Assembly: GCA_035628645.1 (NCBI GenBank)
Contig: DASPJL010000132.1
Location: 1-12,724, forward strand
Direction: 5' to 3'
Source: DASPJL01 sp035628645
GTDB taxonomy: Bacteria > Bacteroidota > Bacteroidia > Cytophagales > Cyclobacteriaceae
Length of the DNA: 12,724 bases
Shown here: piece by piece, positions 8,458 through 12,724 of the stretch
How positions within the stretch are numbered: position 1 is the first letter of the stretch
Layout of the letters: every line of letters starts with the position of its first letter
Made by a program: the position numbers and the translations under genes
Notes under the pieces: model-generated
Seen by the model: only the letters and a program-made list of their open reading frames with translations
The model's database searches: none
What the model was told of the DNA's origin: nothing

Positions 8458-8522
8458 GGAAACAGACTTGTCATTATCCCACGCTCTTGTTTTATAAAGT
8501 ATGGGATTAAACGCATAGCATT

Positions 8523-8881
8523 ATGAATCCCGTACTCTCCGCCATATTCCGTAAGACAATTGCACTGCCAACGGCAGGTGGTTACACCTTTTTTTCTCAT
8601 CGAACATATTTTATATTTCAGGGCTGAACAAAGATGCATTACTCTACTGTGCAGAAATGCCGGACGCATACCGCATTTTCAAGAGCTTAAAGGAATTGGA
8701 AACTGCACTCTTATCATGCGGGTTTTTACGTATCCGAAGGGATATAGTGTTAAATACGATGAATATAAAAACAGTTTGCAAAGACGGCTCACTGCTGCTT
8801 TCTAACGGCGAAGCCCTTCATCCCTCCCGGGACAGAATGAGAGCTGTTGAGCAGTATCTTAAAGAATACTATTACATTTAA
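8523..8881 (+). pseudogene. LytTR DNA-binding domain protein, interrupted by two frameshifts
   Basis: Three successive reading frames together give one LytTR domain of about 119 residues. Frame A starts at the ATG at 8523: 'MNPVLSAIFRKTIALPTAGG' then 'YTFF'. Around the T7 run at 8589-8595 homology moves to frame B, 'LIEHILYFRAEQRCITLLCRNAG'. Around 8650-8665 it moves to frame C, 'DAYRIFKSLKELETALLSC' then 'GFLRIRRDIVLN', ending at the TAA at 8879-8881. Joined, this matches the LytTR pattern: 'I.LPT..G', 'IlYf.A', 'sLKELE..L', 'gF.RI.R...N' and 'LSNGE...SR.R'. Each shift is in the same sense and equals one extra nucleotide. Family knowledge: LytTR domains bind DNA and are the output of many Bacteroidota two-component systems. 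It may be a true pseudogene, or an intact gene with sequencing errors; the homopolymer makes the first site suspect. An intact form would be the only DNA-binding output in the signalling cluster. Confidence 0.7.
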
Positions 8882-8895
8882 AACAAAAGAACTAC

Positions 8896-8903
8896 TATTT
8901 TTG
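8896..8903 (+). promoter_or_regulatory. Candidate -7 box for the second response regulator
   Basis: TATTTTTG is an exact TAnnTTTG match. The -33 position has TTA (8872-8874, 21-nt spacer) rather than TTG. Initiation near 8910 would exclude the upstream TTG start at 8847 and leave the ATG at 8925 or 8946 as the start of the response regulator. Confidence 0.4.
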
Positions 8904-8924
8904 TCATTGGATACATCAAAGTTG

Positions 8925-9344
8925 ATGAGTATTAAATCTGCGCAAATGTCTACTATCCGATTTCCTTGTGTTCTAATTGTTGACGATGACGCGGATGACC
9001 GTGAGCTATTAACTTCCGTCCTGTCTTCCATTAACAAAGATATTTTATTTATCACAGCTCATGATGGTCTTGAAGCATTAAAAGCTATCGAAGATTTGAT
9101 ATTTCTCCCGCACCTTATTATGCTAGACTTGAATATGCCACGCATGGGTGGCAAGGACTTTCTTCGGGAGATTAAACGGCATCCCAAATTTTCAAAGATC
9201 CCCATATATATTTATACGACAAGCGCTGATATACGCGACCAAGAGGAAACAAAGGGATTGGGAGCGCAGGCATATTTTGTAAAGCCGACTAATTATTCTG
9301 GTGTGGTATATGTTGCCACGAATGTACTTTCACAAATGACGTAA
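8925..9344 (+). CDS. Single-domain response regulator, Rcp1/CheY-like (second copy)
   Basis: A 139-aa receiver-only protein from the ATG at 8925. A second ATG at 8946 would give 132 aa, the same length as the other Rcp1-like regulator, and cannot be excluded. A TTG start at 8847 would overlap the LytTR remnant and is unlikely. Receiver residues are complete: 'VDDDADDREL' (D20-D22), phospho-acceptor D68 in 'LIMLDLNMPRMGG', T98/T99 in 'IYIYTTSA', and K120 in 'YFVKP'. It has no DNA-binding or enzymatic output. Family knowledge: Rcp1-like receivers accept phosphate from kinases with Cph1-type H boxes, the type found at H1035 of the hybrid kinase and H721 of the multi-PAS kinase, so it is a likely partner of one or both. 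It converges on the integrase gene. Confidence 0.92.
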   Translation: MSIKSAQMSTIRFPCVLIVDDDADDRELLTSVLSSINKDILFITAHDGLEALKAIEDLIFLPHLIMLDLNMPRMGGKDFLREIKRHPKFSKIPIYIYTTSADIRDQEETKGLGAQAYFVKPTNYSGVVYVATNVLSQMT

Positions 9345-9363
9345 TAAAAACCTTTCGCTCCTT

Positions 9364-9386
9364 TACTGAACCTTTCAGGTAGTTTT
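9364..9386 (+). terminator. Probable weak terminator after the second response regulator
   Basis: TACTGAA (9364-9370) pairs with TTCAGGTA (9374-9381) over a 3-nt CCT loop, with one bulged G, and GTTTTC follows. It begins 20 nt after the stop codon at 9344. The short T tract makes it a modest candidate. Confidence 0.4.
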
Positions 9387-9400
9387 CTGTGCCTCTTACA

Positions 9401-9478
9401 CAACAAAATTGTTGATTATTCCAACAAGATTGTTGGCAGTAAATCAACGCGTTATTAAGAATACCAACAAGTTGTTGG
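9401..9478. repeat. Three CCAACAA/TTGTTGG palindromes at the integrase 3' end
   Basis: Three related palindromes lie in 78 nt: CAACAA-AA-TTGTTG (9401-9414), CCAACAA-GA-TTGTTGG (9421-9436) and CCAACAA-G-TTGTTGG (9464-9478). An 8-nt palindrome AACGCGTT (9446-9453) sits between the last two. The third abuts the integrase stop codon (9481-9479). They are not followed by T tracts, and the arms are identical while the 1-2 nt centres vary, which fits a set of protein-binding sites better than terminators. Function is unknown; candidates are accessory sites for recombination or regulation. Confidence 0.6.
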
Positions 9479-10699
9479 CTAAAGCAACAGCTTTGTGGCT
9501 TCATCCAGTTCGTCATTTTTAAAACTGTTAAGGTAGCCTTGTGTGGTTTTTTCGGTGGTATGGCCTAACATATTTTGGATTTTACTCGTTGATACGTTTA
9601 GGTTTCTAAGGTTGGTAGCAAATGAATGTCGGGCGACATAAGTAGTAATTTTTTCATCAATGCCAATTGTAACGGCGATTGCTTTAAGGTCTTTATTTGT
9701 CTGCTTGGTTACTTTCTTTACCCTATCTTTTACCTGTTGTGGAGTTTTATGTTTTTCCCTATCCAAAATTGGAAATATATAATCTTCCGCACCTTTGGTC
9801 ATTAGGTGGCTTTTGTAATAGTTAAGAATGTTCTGCGCAGGTTCTACCAATGGAATATTATATAGCTTACCTGTTTTGGAACGTCTGTAAATTAGCCTTC
9901 CCTCCTGTATGTTTTTCCATTTTAACTGTGCCATATCAATTAAGTTGATACCCCAACAGTAATACGAAAATTTAAAAAGATTAAGTGAACGATGCTCCGC
10001 CCTGCCTTCTCGTGGAGCGTAATTAAAAATCTGTTCAATTTTTGTCTTGTCAAGTGCCCGGTGGTTGGGCTGGATATTAAGTTTAGATATTTTATATTCA
10101 TCAAAAGGATATAATTCCTTCCTAACCACTTTTTCCTGTATTGCGCGATTAAATAGAGCCCTTAATGACCTCATATAAGCTGCAACTGTACTTTCTTTAA
10201 CGCCTGTGCTTAACAGGAATGCTTCGAATTTTCTAAGAAAAGCGACATCAGTATTAGAAAACAAGAGGACAGATGAGTTACCAGTAAAGCGGGTCAAAGC
10301 ACGTTTGCTATCTCGGTAGGCTTCGGCATTCCCTACCCGGCCAGCAGTGTTCATTTCTTCAATTACATAGTCAATAAACGAGAATACGTCTTTTTTGGCG
10401 GCCTTTGGCTTTATCACCTCTATAATATCCGACGGTGAATAATCCCGATTTTCTTTCTCAAGGGTAAGTTTTTCGCTTTCTGCGTCGGCTTTCTTTGCTT
10501 GTATGTATATGCTTAACTCTTTATACGAAGGGTGTTTCCTATTGGGTAATTCCTTTTCAAAATCCCAATGCTCTGGCAAGCTGGTATACCCGGTGGATTT
10601 ATAAACCGGTTTCCTATCTTTGATAATCCTAATCATTATAGGGTGTTGTCCGTTCTTTAGTTTTTTAGATTTGTAGAGTATAATGGCTACTGATGACAT
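9479..10699 (-). CDS. Site-specific tyrosine integrase (Bacteroidota mobile-element type)
   Basis: A 406-aa protein from the ATG at 10699-10697 to the TAG at 9481-9479. The N-terminal arm-binding region (about 1-95, 'ILYKSKKLKNGQHPIMIRIIKD') is followed by a SAM-like core-binding domain (about 104-205) and the catalytic domain (about 215-395). Catalytic residues seen: K275 in 'YRRSKTGK', R357 in 'YVARHSFAT' (the box-II His position is Y354), H380 in 'MLGH' and nucleophile Y389 in 'TQGYL'. The usual first Arg is not visible; the motif reads 'YYCWGINLIDMAQLKW'. Loss of Arg I is known in Bacteroidota integrases: CTnDOT IntDOT has Ser there. The enzyme recombines a circular element with a chromosomal site by strand exchange. 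Its gene starts about 140 nt from a tRNA-Asn 3' fragment, the expected geometry for an integrase at the end of its element. Confidence 0.93.
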   Translation of the reverse strand: MSSVAIILYKSKKLKNGQHPIMIRIIKDRKPVYKSTGYTSLPEHWDFEKELPNRKHPSYKELSIYIQAKKADAESEKLTLEKENRDYSPSDIIEVIKPKAAKKDVFSFIDYVIEEMNTAGRVGNAEAYRDSKRALTRFTGNSSVLLFSNTDVAFLRKFEAFLLSTGVKESTVAAYMRSLRALFNRAIQEKVVRKELYPFDEYKISKLNIQPNHRALDKTKIEQIFNYAPREGRAEHRSLNLFKFSYYCWGINLIDMAQLKWKNIQEGRLIYRRSKTGKLYNIPLVEPAQNILNYYKSHLMTKGAEDYIFPILDREKHKTPQQVKDRVKKVTKQTNKDLKAIAVTIGIDEKITTYVARHSFATNLRNLNVSTSKIQNMLGHTTEKTTQGYLNSFKNDELDEATKLLL

Positions 10700-10722
10700 T
10701 CTTGGTTTAAATATGGTTTAAA

Positions 10723-10754
10723 CAAATGTAGCAAAAGAAGGCAATTTTAAGCAA
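10723..10754 (-). promoter_or_regulatory. Bacteroidota-type promoter of the integrase gene
   Basis: On the minus strand TTG (10754-10752), a 21-nt spacer, then TACATTTG (10730-10723), an exact TAnnTTTG box. Initiation is expected near 10716, giving a leader of about 17 nt before the ATG at 10699. Two TGGTTTAAA repeats lie at and just downstream of the expected start point. Confidence 0.55.
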
Positions 10755-10839
10755 GCGCGTCCAAACAAAAATTTGAGTAAGCCTTTATTTGCAGTGGTTT
10801 AAAGTTATAAGCAAAAAGAAGAAAACTAATGTCCCATTT

Positions 10840-10883
10840 CTGTTAATCAGGGGGTCGCTGGTTCGAGTCCAGCTCGGGGAGCA
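10840..10883 (+). other. tRNA-Asn 3' fragment, probable attachment-site scar (att)
   Basis: Begins CTGTTAATCAG, the tRNA-Asn anticodon loop and 3' anticodon stem (anticodon GTT at 10842-10844). It continues with the variable loop, a perfect T arm (GCTGG-TTCGAGT-CCAGC, 10857-10873), the 3' acceptor strand TCGGGGA and G73; CCA is not encoded. The 5' half of the tRNA is absent; upstream sequence is unrelated AT-rich DNA. The break falls at the anticodon loop, a known crossover position for tyrosine recombinases that integrate into tRNA genes. With an integrase 140 nt away this is the expected remnant left when an element inserts and supplies a replacement 3' end to the tRNA at its far end. That end is not in the window. 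Confidence 0.7.
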
Positions 10884-10916
10884 AAGCCATCCAAATAAGG
10901 GTGGCTTTTTGTTTTT
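10884..10916 (+). terminator. Strong intrinsic terminator following the tRNA-Asn fragment
   Basis: AGCCATCC (10885-10892) pairs with GGGTGGCT (10899-10906) over a 6-nt AAATAA loop, 8 bp with one T-G pair, followed by TTTTTGTTTTT. It starts directly after the tRNA fragment, so it is probably the original tRNA-Asn terminator left on the chromosome side of the junction. Confidence 0.85.
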
Positions 10917-10931
10917 ATGGTGGTTTAAAAT

Positions 10932-11006
10932 TCCTCAATAGCTCAGCCAGTTAGAGCATCCCGACCGTGGTCGGGAGGGTCGCTGGTTCGAGCCCAGCTC
11001 GGGGAG
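10932..11006 (+). pseudogene. tRNA-like sequence derived from tRNA-Asn, with abnormal anticodon arm
   Basis: Full-length tRNA layout: 5' acceptor TCCTCAA, TA, D arm GCTC/GAGC (10941-10957), T arm GCTGG/CCAGC (10982-10998), 3' acceptor TCGGGGA and G73. The 3' strand would fit TCCCCGA perfectly; the actual 5' strand gives one T-G pair and one A-C mismatch. Between A26 and the T stem there are 23 nt instead of 22. The anticodon arm is a perfect inverted repeat CCCGACC-GT-GGTCGGG (10960-10975), which permits a 6- or 8-nt loop but not a normal 7-nt loop with T33, so no anticodon can be assigned (a GTG triplet is in the loop, but with C before it). The last 30 nt match the tRNA-Asn fragment at 10840 with one difference. 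Probably a decayed tRNA copy; an unusual functional tRNA is possible. Confidence 0.6.
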
Positions 11007-11034
11007 CATCCAGACAGGTTGGTTTTCATTGGAC

Positions 11035-11286
11035 TCAATAATCCCTGTTCCGTTCATTTACCCTGCCGTTAAAAGATTGCAGGTACAAAAACAGGTTATT
11101 CTCCACCTCGGTAAAGCTCACGCCCGTAAAAGCAATAGCAGTATTGCCGGATATATGGCTGCACTCAAAAACAAAGCCCTCCTCGGTGGCATCCACTGTT
11201 CTCAGTATACGTGCTCTTACGGGTTCATTTATGCCTTCTGCATACAGGCGGTATTCTTTTACAACTTCATACAGTCCTTTTGTCAT
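11035..11286 (-). CDS. Small hypothetical protein (83 aa)
   Basis: ATG at 11286-11284, TGA at 11037-11035. The product begins MTKGLYEVVKEYRLYAEGIN and has a balanced mix of charged, aromatic and hydrophobic residues typical of a real soluble protein. It has no signal peptide or membrane segment. I think I recognise it as similar to short uncharacterised Bacteroidota proteins with 'EYRLYAEGINEPV', but I cannot name a family. The opposite-strand frame over the same bases is Cys/Ser-rich and less protein-like. It is convergent with the tRNA-like sequence and divergent from the DUF892 gene. Function unknown. Confidence 0.65.
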   Translation of the reverse strand: MTKGLYEVVKEYRLYAEGINEPVRARILRTVDATEEGFVFECSHISGNTAIAFTGVSFTEVENNLFLYLQSFNGRVNERNRDY

Positions 11287-11434
11287 AGGATATTAATGTT
11301 TACCTGTATAACAACAATACGAGCACTTGTATTTACTGCCCGGTAAAGAATCTCTTGTGGTAATCTCTCCCCATCGTTGGGGTTAAGTAACCATGAATAC
11401 TGCTTATGCTGTAAAAGCTGGTGCAATGGCTTTC

Positions 11435-11465
11435 TTGCAATAAATCTGATGGTTAAATAATTTTT
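11435..11465 (+). promoter_or_regulatory. Candidate promoter of the DUF892 gene
   Basis: TTG at 11435-11437, a 20-nt spacer, then TAATTTTT at 11458-11465, one base off TAnnTTTG. Initiation near 11472 would leave a leader of about 46 nt before the ATG at 11518. A weak ribosome-binding match, AGGA, lies at 11510-11513. Confidence 0.4.
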
Positions 11466-11517
11466 TACCGCGTGGCATAATAGTAGGGTTAGTAACGGTG
11501 TATCAAATTTAGGAATT

Positions 11518-12321
11518 ATGAAACACGCAAGCGCGTCACAAGGCAACCGGATGTCATACGGTACATCCAGCAGAAGGAAAGCTACCGGAAGGATGTCTGA
11601 ATCCTCCATGCTGAGGGAATTGCTGGTTGACCAAATGAGGGATATTTACTGGGCCGAAAAGCATTTGCTGAAAGGCCTTACCAAAATGGCAAAAGCTGCC
11701 ACTACAGAAGATTTGCGCATGGCATTTGAAAAGCACTGGGATGAAACGGAGGAGCAGGTGCGCAAGCTGGAGCAGGCTTTTGAACTGCTGGGCGAAAATG
11801 CCCGCGGTAAAAAGTGTGATGCCATGGAGGGATTGATAGAAGAGGCGAAAATAATGATTGAAGAAACAGAGGATGGTTCGCTTACCCGTGACGCCGGCCT
11901 GATACTGGCGGCACAAAAGGTGGAGCACTATGAAATAGCAACGTATGGAACCCTGGTTCAGTTTGCCCGTACCCTGGGCGAAAGTGAAGTGGTGATGCTG
12001 ATGGAGGAAATACTGGAACAGGAAAAAGCAACCGACCAAACTCTTACTAGCCTGGCAGAGGGAAGCATTAATGAGGAGGCGTTGATGGAATCTGAGGCGA
12101 CAATGGAGGAAGAGGAAGAATGGATAGATGAGGCTGATGATGCAAGGGATGAGCTGGAGATTGAGGATGTTGATTATGAGGTGCTGGATGAGGAGGAGGA
12201 AGACGTTCAGACCGGACACGGCAATCGCAGGGATAACTCTGCGGACAGCGGGAAGAATACGAGGGACAAGGAAAAGTCGGCAGGGAAGAATTCTTCGAAC
12301 ACAAACAATGGAAAAAAATAA
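11518..12321 (+). CDS. DUF892 / YciE-like ferritin-fold stress protein with acidic C-terminal tail
   Basis: A 267-aa protein. A 30-residue polar N-terminus (1-30) precedes a DUF892 domain at about 31-182: 'MLRELLVDQMRDIYWAEKHL', 'LKGLTKMAKAATTEDLRMAFEKHWDETEEQVRKLEQAFELLG', 'LAAQKVEHYEIATYGTL'. This is the four-helix ferritin-like fold of E. coli YciE/YciF. Candidate metal-ligand positions are E47, H73/E77 and E136/H137, from the family pattern. Family members are about 165 aa; here roughly 80 extra residues follow, first a Glu/Asp-rich stretch (186-229) and then a polar, Lys/Asn/Ser-rich end (230-267), predicted disordered. Genes of this family are usually stress-related and grouped with other stress genes; the neighbouring SDR fits that. 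The exact activity of DUF892 proteins is not established. Base composition is clearly richer in G+C than in the kinase genes. Confidence 0.9.
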   Translation: MKHASASQGNRMSYGTSSRRKATGRMSESSMLRELLVDQMRDIYWAEKHLLKGLTKMAKAATTEDLRMAFEKHWDETEEQVRKLEQAFELLGENARGKKCDAMEGLIEEAKIMIEETEDGSLTRDAGLILAAQKVEHYEIATYGTLVQFARTLGESEVVMLMEEILEQEKATDQTLTSLAEGSINEEALMESEATMEEEEEWIDEADDARDELEIEDVDYEVLDEEEEDVQTGHGNRRDNSADSGKNTRDKEKSAGKNSSNTNNGKK

Positions 12322-12357
12322 AAGGGTTAGTTTTTTCATAGGATAGGTTGGTTAGGA

Positions 12358-12390
12358 AAGGGCAATGCCTATGGTATTGCCCTTCTTTTT
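12358..12390 (+). terminator. Strong intrinsic terminator after the DUF892 gene
   Basis: AAGGGCAATGCC (12358-12369) pairs with GGTATTGCCCTT (12373-12384) over a 3-nt TAT loop: 12 bp with one G-T pair, followed by CTTTTT. It separates the DUF892 gene from the SDR gene, which starts only 15 nt later, so the SDR may depend on read-through or on a promoter inside this region. Confidence 0.9.
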
Positions 12391-12404
12391 AAAAAATAAA
12401 AACT

Positions 12405-12724
12405 ATGCAAAAATCAAATCCGCAAAAAAAGGTGAGGCCACCACAAAAACAGAAATTACCGGGTGAAGAGAATAAAATGAAGCCCCGCCCGCAATATGAC
12501 AGGGAAAGCGTGAAAGGGTGCGGGAAACTGGAAGGCAAAATTGCCTTTATTACAGGAGCTGACAGCGGGATTGGAAGAGCGGTAGCGGTACTTTTTGCCA
12601 AAGAGGGGGCAGATGTGGCAGTAGTTTATCTGAGCGAGGATAAAGATGCAGAGGAAACAAAAAGAGCAGTGGAGAAGTATGGAAGGCGTTGTGAGTTGAT
12701 TAGAGGGGATATATCGCAGGAGAA
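12405..12724 (+). CDS. Short-chain dehydrogenase/reductase, YghA/GSP39-like (truncated by window end)
   Basis: ATG at 12405; 106 codons are seen before the window ends. A Lys/Gln/Pro-rich N-terminus (1-24) leads to 'MKPRPQYDRESVKGCGKLEGK', then the first Rossmann strand and cofactor loop 'IAFITGADSGIGRAVAVLFA' with TGxxxGIG at T50-G57. Next comes 'EGADVAVVYLSEDKDAEETK', and 'LIRGDISQE' where the family has the adenine-pocket Asp. The P-[QD]-Y-x-GxGKLxGK leader before the Rossmann fold is characteristic of the extended SDR subgroup that includes E. coli YghA and Bacillus general stress protein 39, NAD(P)-dependent oxidoreductases linked to stress. The catalytic Ser-Tyr-Lys lies outside the window. 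It follows the DUF892 gene in the same direction, separated by a strong terminator. Confidence 0.92.
   Translation, partial: MQKSNPQKKVRPPQKQKLPGEENKMKPRPQYDRESVKGCGKLEGKIAFITGADSGIGRAVAVLFAKEGADVAVVYLSEDKDAEETKRAVEKYGRRCELIRGDISQE

Larger units (their letters stand above)
8186..8522. other. 337-nt non-coding stretch between response regulator and LytTR remnant
   Basis: No convincing gene on either strand. On the plus strand an exact -7 box TATATTTG is at 8317-8324, with TTT rather than TTG at 8295-8297 (19-nt spacer). It could drive the LytTR gene with a leader of about 190 nt. The rest is a GC-richer patch (about 8343-8460) with hairpins and a 10-nt direct repeat, listed separately. The minus-strand frame that crosses it resembles no protein family I know. 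Confidence 0.5.
10703..10929 (+). repeat. Four direct copies of TGGTTTAAA around the candidate attachment site
   Basis: The 9-mer TGGTTTAAA occurs in the same orientation at 10703-10711, 10714-10722 (11 nt apart, about one helical turn), 10795-10803 and 10921-10929. The last two flank the tRNA-Asn fragment at near-equal distance (36 and 37 nt). Four identical 9-mers in 227 nt are not expected by chance even in AT-rich DNA. Short direct repeats beside an integrase gene are the usual form of arm-type integrase sites, but this role is inferred. The first two copies overlap the integrase leader, so binding could also repress it. Confidence 0.5.

Noticed and set aside
8343..8669. Minus-strand open frame of 108 codons over the hairpin patch and the LytTR remnant
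   Set aside because: No family resemblance. It overlaps the frameshifted LytTR gene on the other strand and its end lies in repeat-like DNA.
8560..8805. Plus-strand open frame (TTG start) inside the LytTR region treated as a separate gene
   Set aside because: Only its first part ('HILYFRAEQRCITLL') is protein-like, and it is the middle segment of the frameshifted LytTR domain. The rest reads out of frame.
8847..8924. TTG start for the second response regulator
   Set aside because: It would overlap the LytTR reading frame and lies upstream of a -7 promoter box. ATG codons at 8925 and 8946 fit the family length better.
10840..11006. The tRNA fragment and tRNA-like sequence as a minimal attL/attR pair flanking a 50-nt element
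   Set aside because: The DNA between them holds only a terminator and one 9-mer repeat. The fragment's other features fit a junction of a larger element to the left.
11554..12339. Long minus-strand open frame (261 codons) opposite the DUF892 gene
   Set aside because: The sequence is Cys/His/Leu/Phe-rich with no domain, and it is the antisense of a clear DUF892 gene. High G at codon position one in the real gene explains the lack of stops.
1..12724. CRISPR array, restriction-modification or toxin-antitoxin genes
   Set aside because: I looked for regularly spaced repeats and for typical defence motifs on both strands and saw none. The only repeats are the short palindromes and 9-mers described.

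Overview
The window looks like part of a Bacteroidota chromosome, most like the Sphingobacteriaceae (Mucilaginibacter or Pedobacter relatives). This is inferred from Bacteroidota-type promoters (TTG, about 19-21 nt, TAnnTTTG), the general lack of Shine-Dalgarno sequences, the protein families, a Bacteroidota-type tyrosine integrase, and tRNA 3' ends that do not encode CCA. No genus can be fixed from the sequence alone.

Layout, left to right. (1) Positions 1-361 (minus) hold the N-terminal part of a MarR-family regulator. (2) Positions 619-9344 are a signal-transduction block: a 1251-aa hybrid histidine kinase with two complete kinase cores; a 126-aa receiver-like protein that has lost its phospho-acceptor Asp and its conserved Lys; a 940-aa kinase with five PAS domains; a convergent Rcp1/CheY-like response regulator; a small LytTR DNA-binding gene that needs two frameshifts to read; and a second Rcp1-like response regulator. 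(3) Positions 9479-10699 (minus) encode a tyrosine integrase, with three CCAACAA/TTGTTGG palindromes at its 3' end and repeated TGGTTTAAA motifs upstream of its start. (4) At 10840-10883 there is a 44-nt 3' fragment of a tRNA-Asn that begins exactly at the anticodon loop and is followed by a tRNA-style terminator. About 50 nt further on is a full-length but degenerate tRNA-like sequence. (5) Positions 11035-12724 hold a small hypothetical protein (minus), a DUF892/YciE-like ferritin-fold stress protein with a long acidic tail, and the start of a short-chain dehydrogenase of the YghA/GSP39 type.

Interpretation (inference): the tRNA-Asn fragment next to the integrase looks like one attachment-site scar of an integrative element. 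The element would lie to the left of 10840 and carry the two-component cluster as cargo. Its other end, and an intact tRNA-Asn, would be outside this window. The right-hand side (DUF892, SDR) would be older host chromosome and is visibly richer in G+C. Within the cluster, both kinases end in the Cph1-type 'SHD(L/M)KEPLRKI' phosphorylation module that typically pairs with small Rcp1-type receivers, and two intact receivers are present. The only DNA-binding output domain seen inside the block is the damaged LytTR gene, so the output of this relay is not evident from the window.
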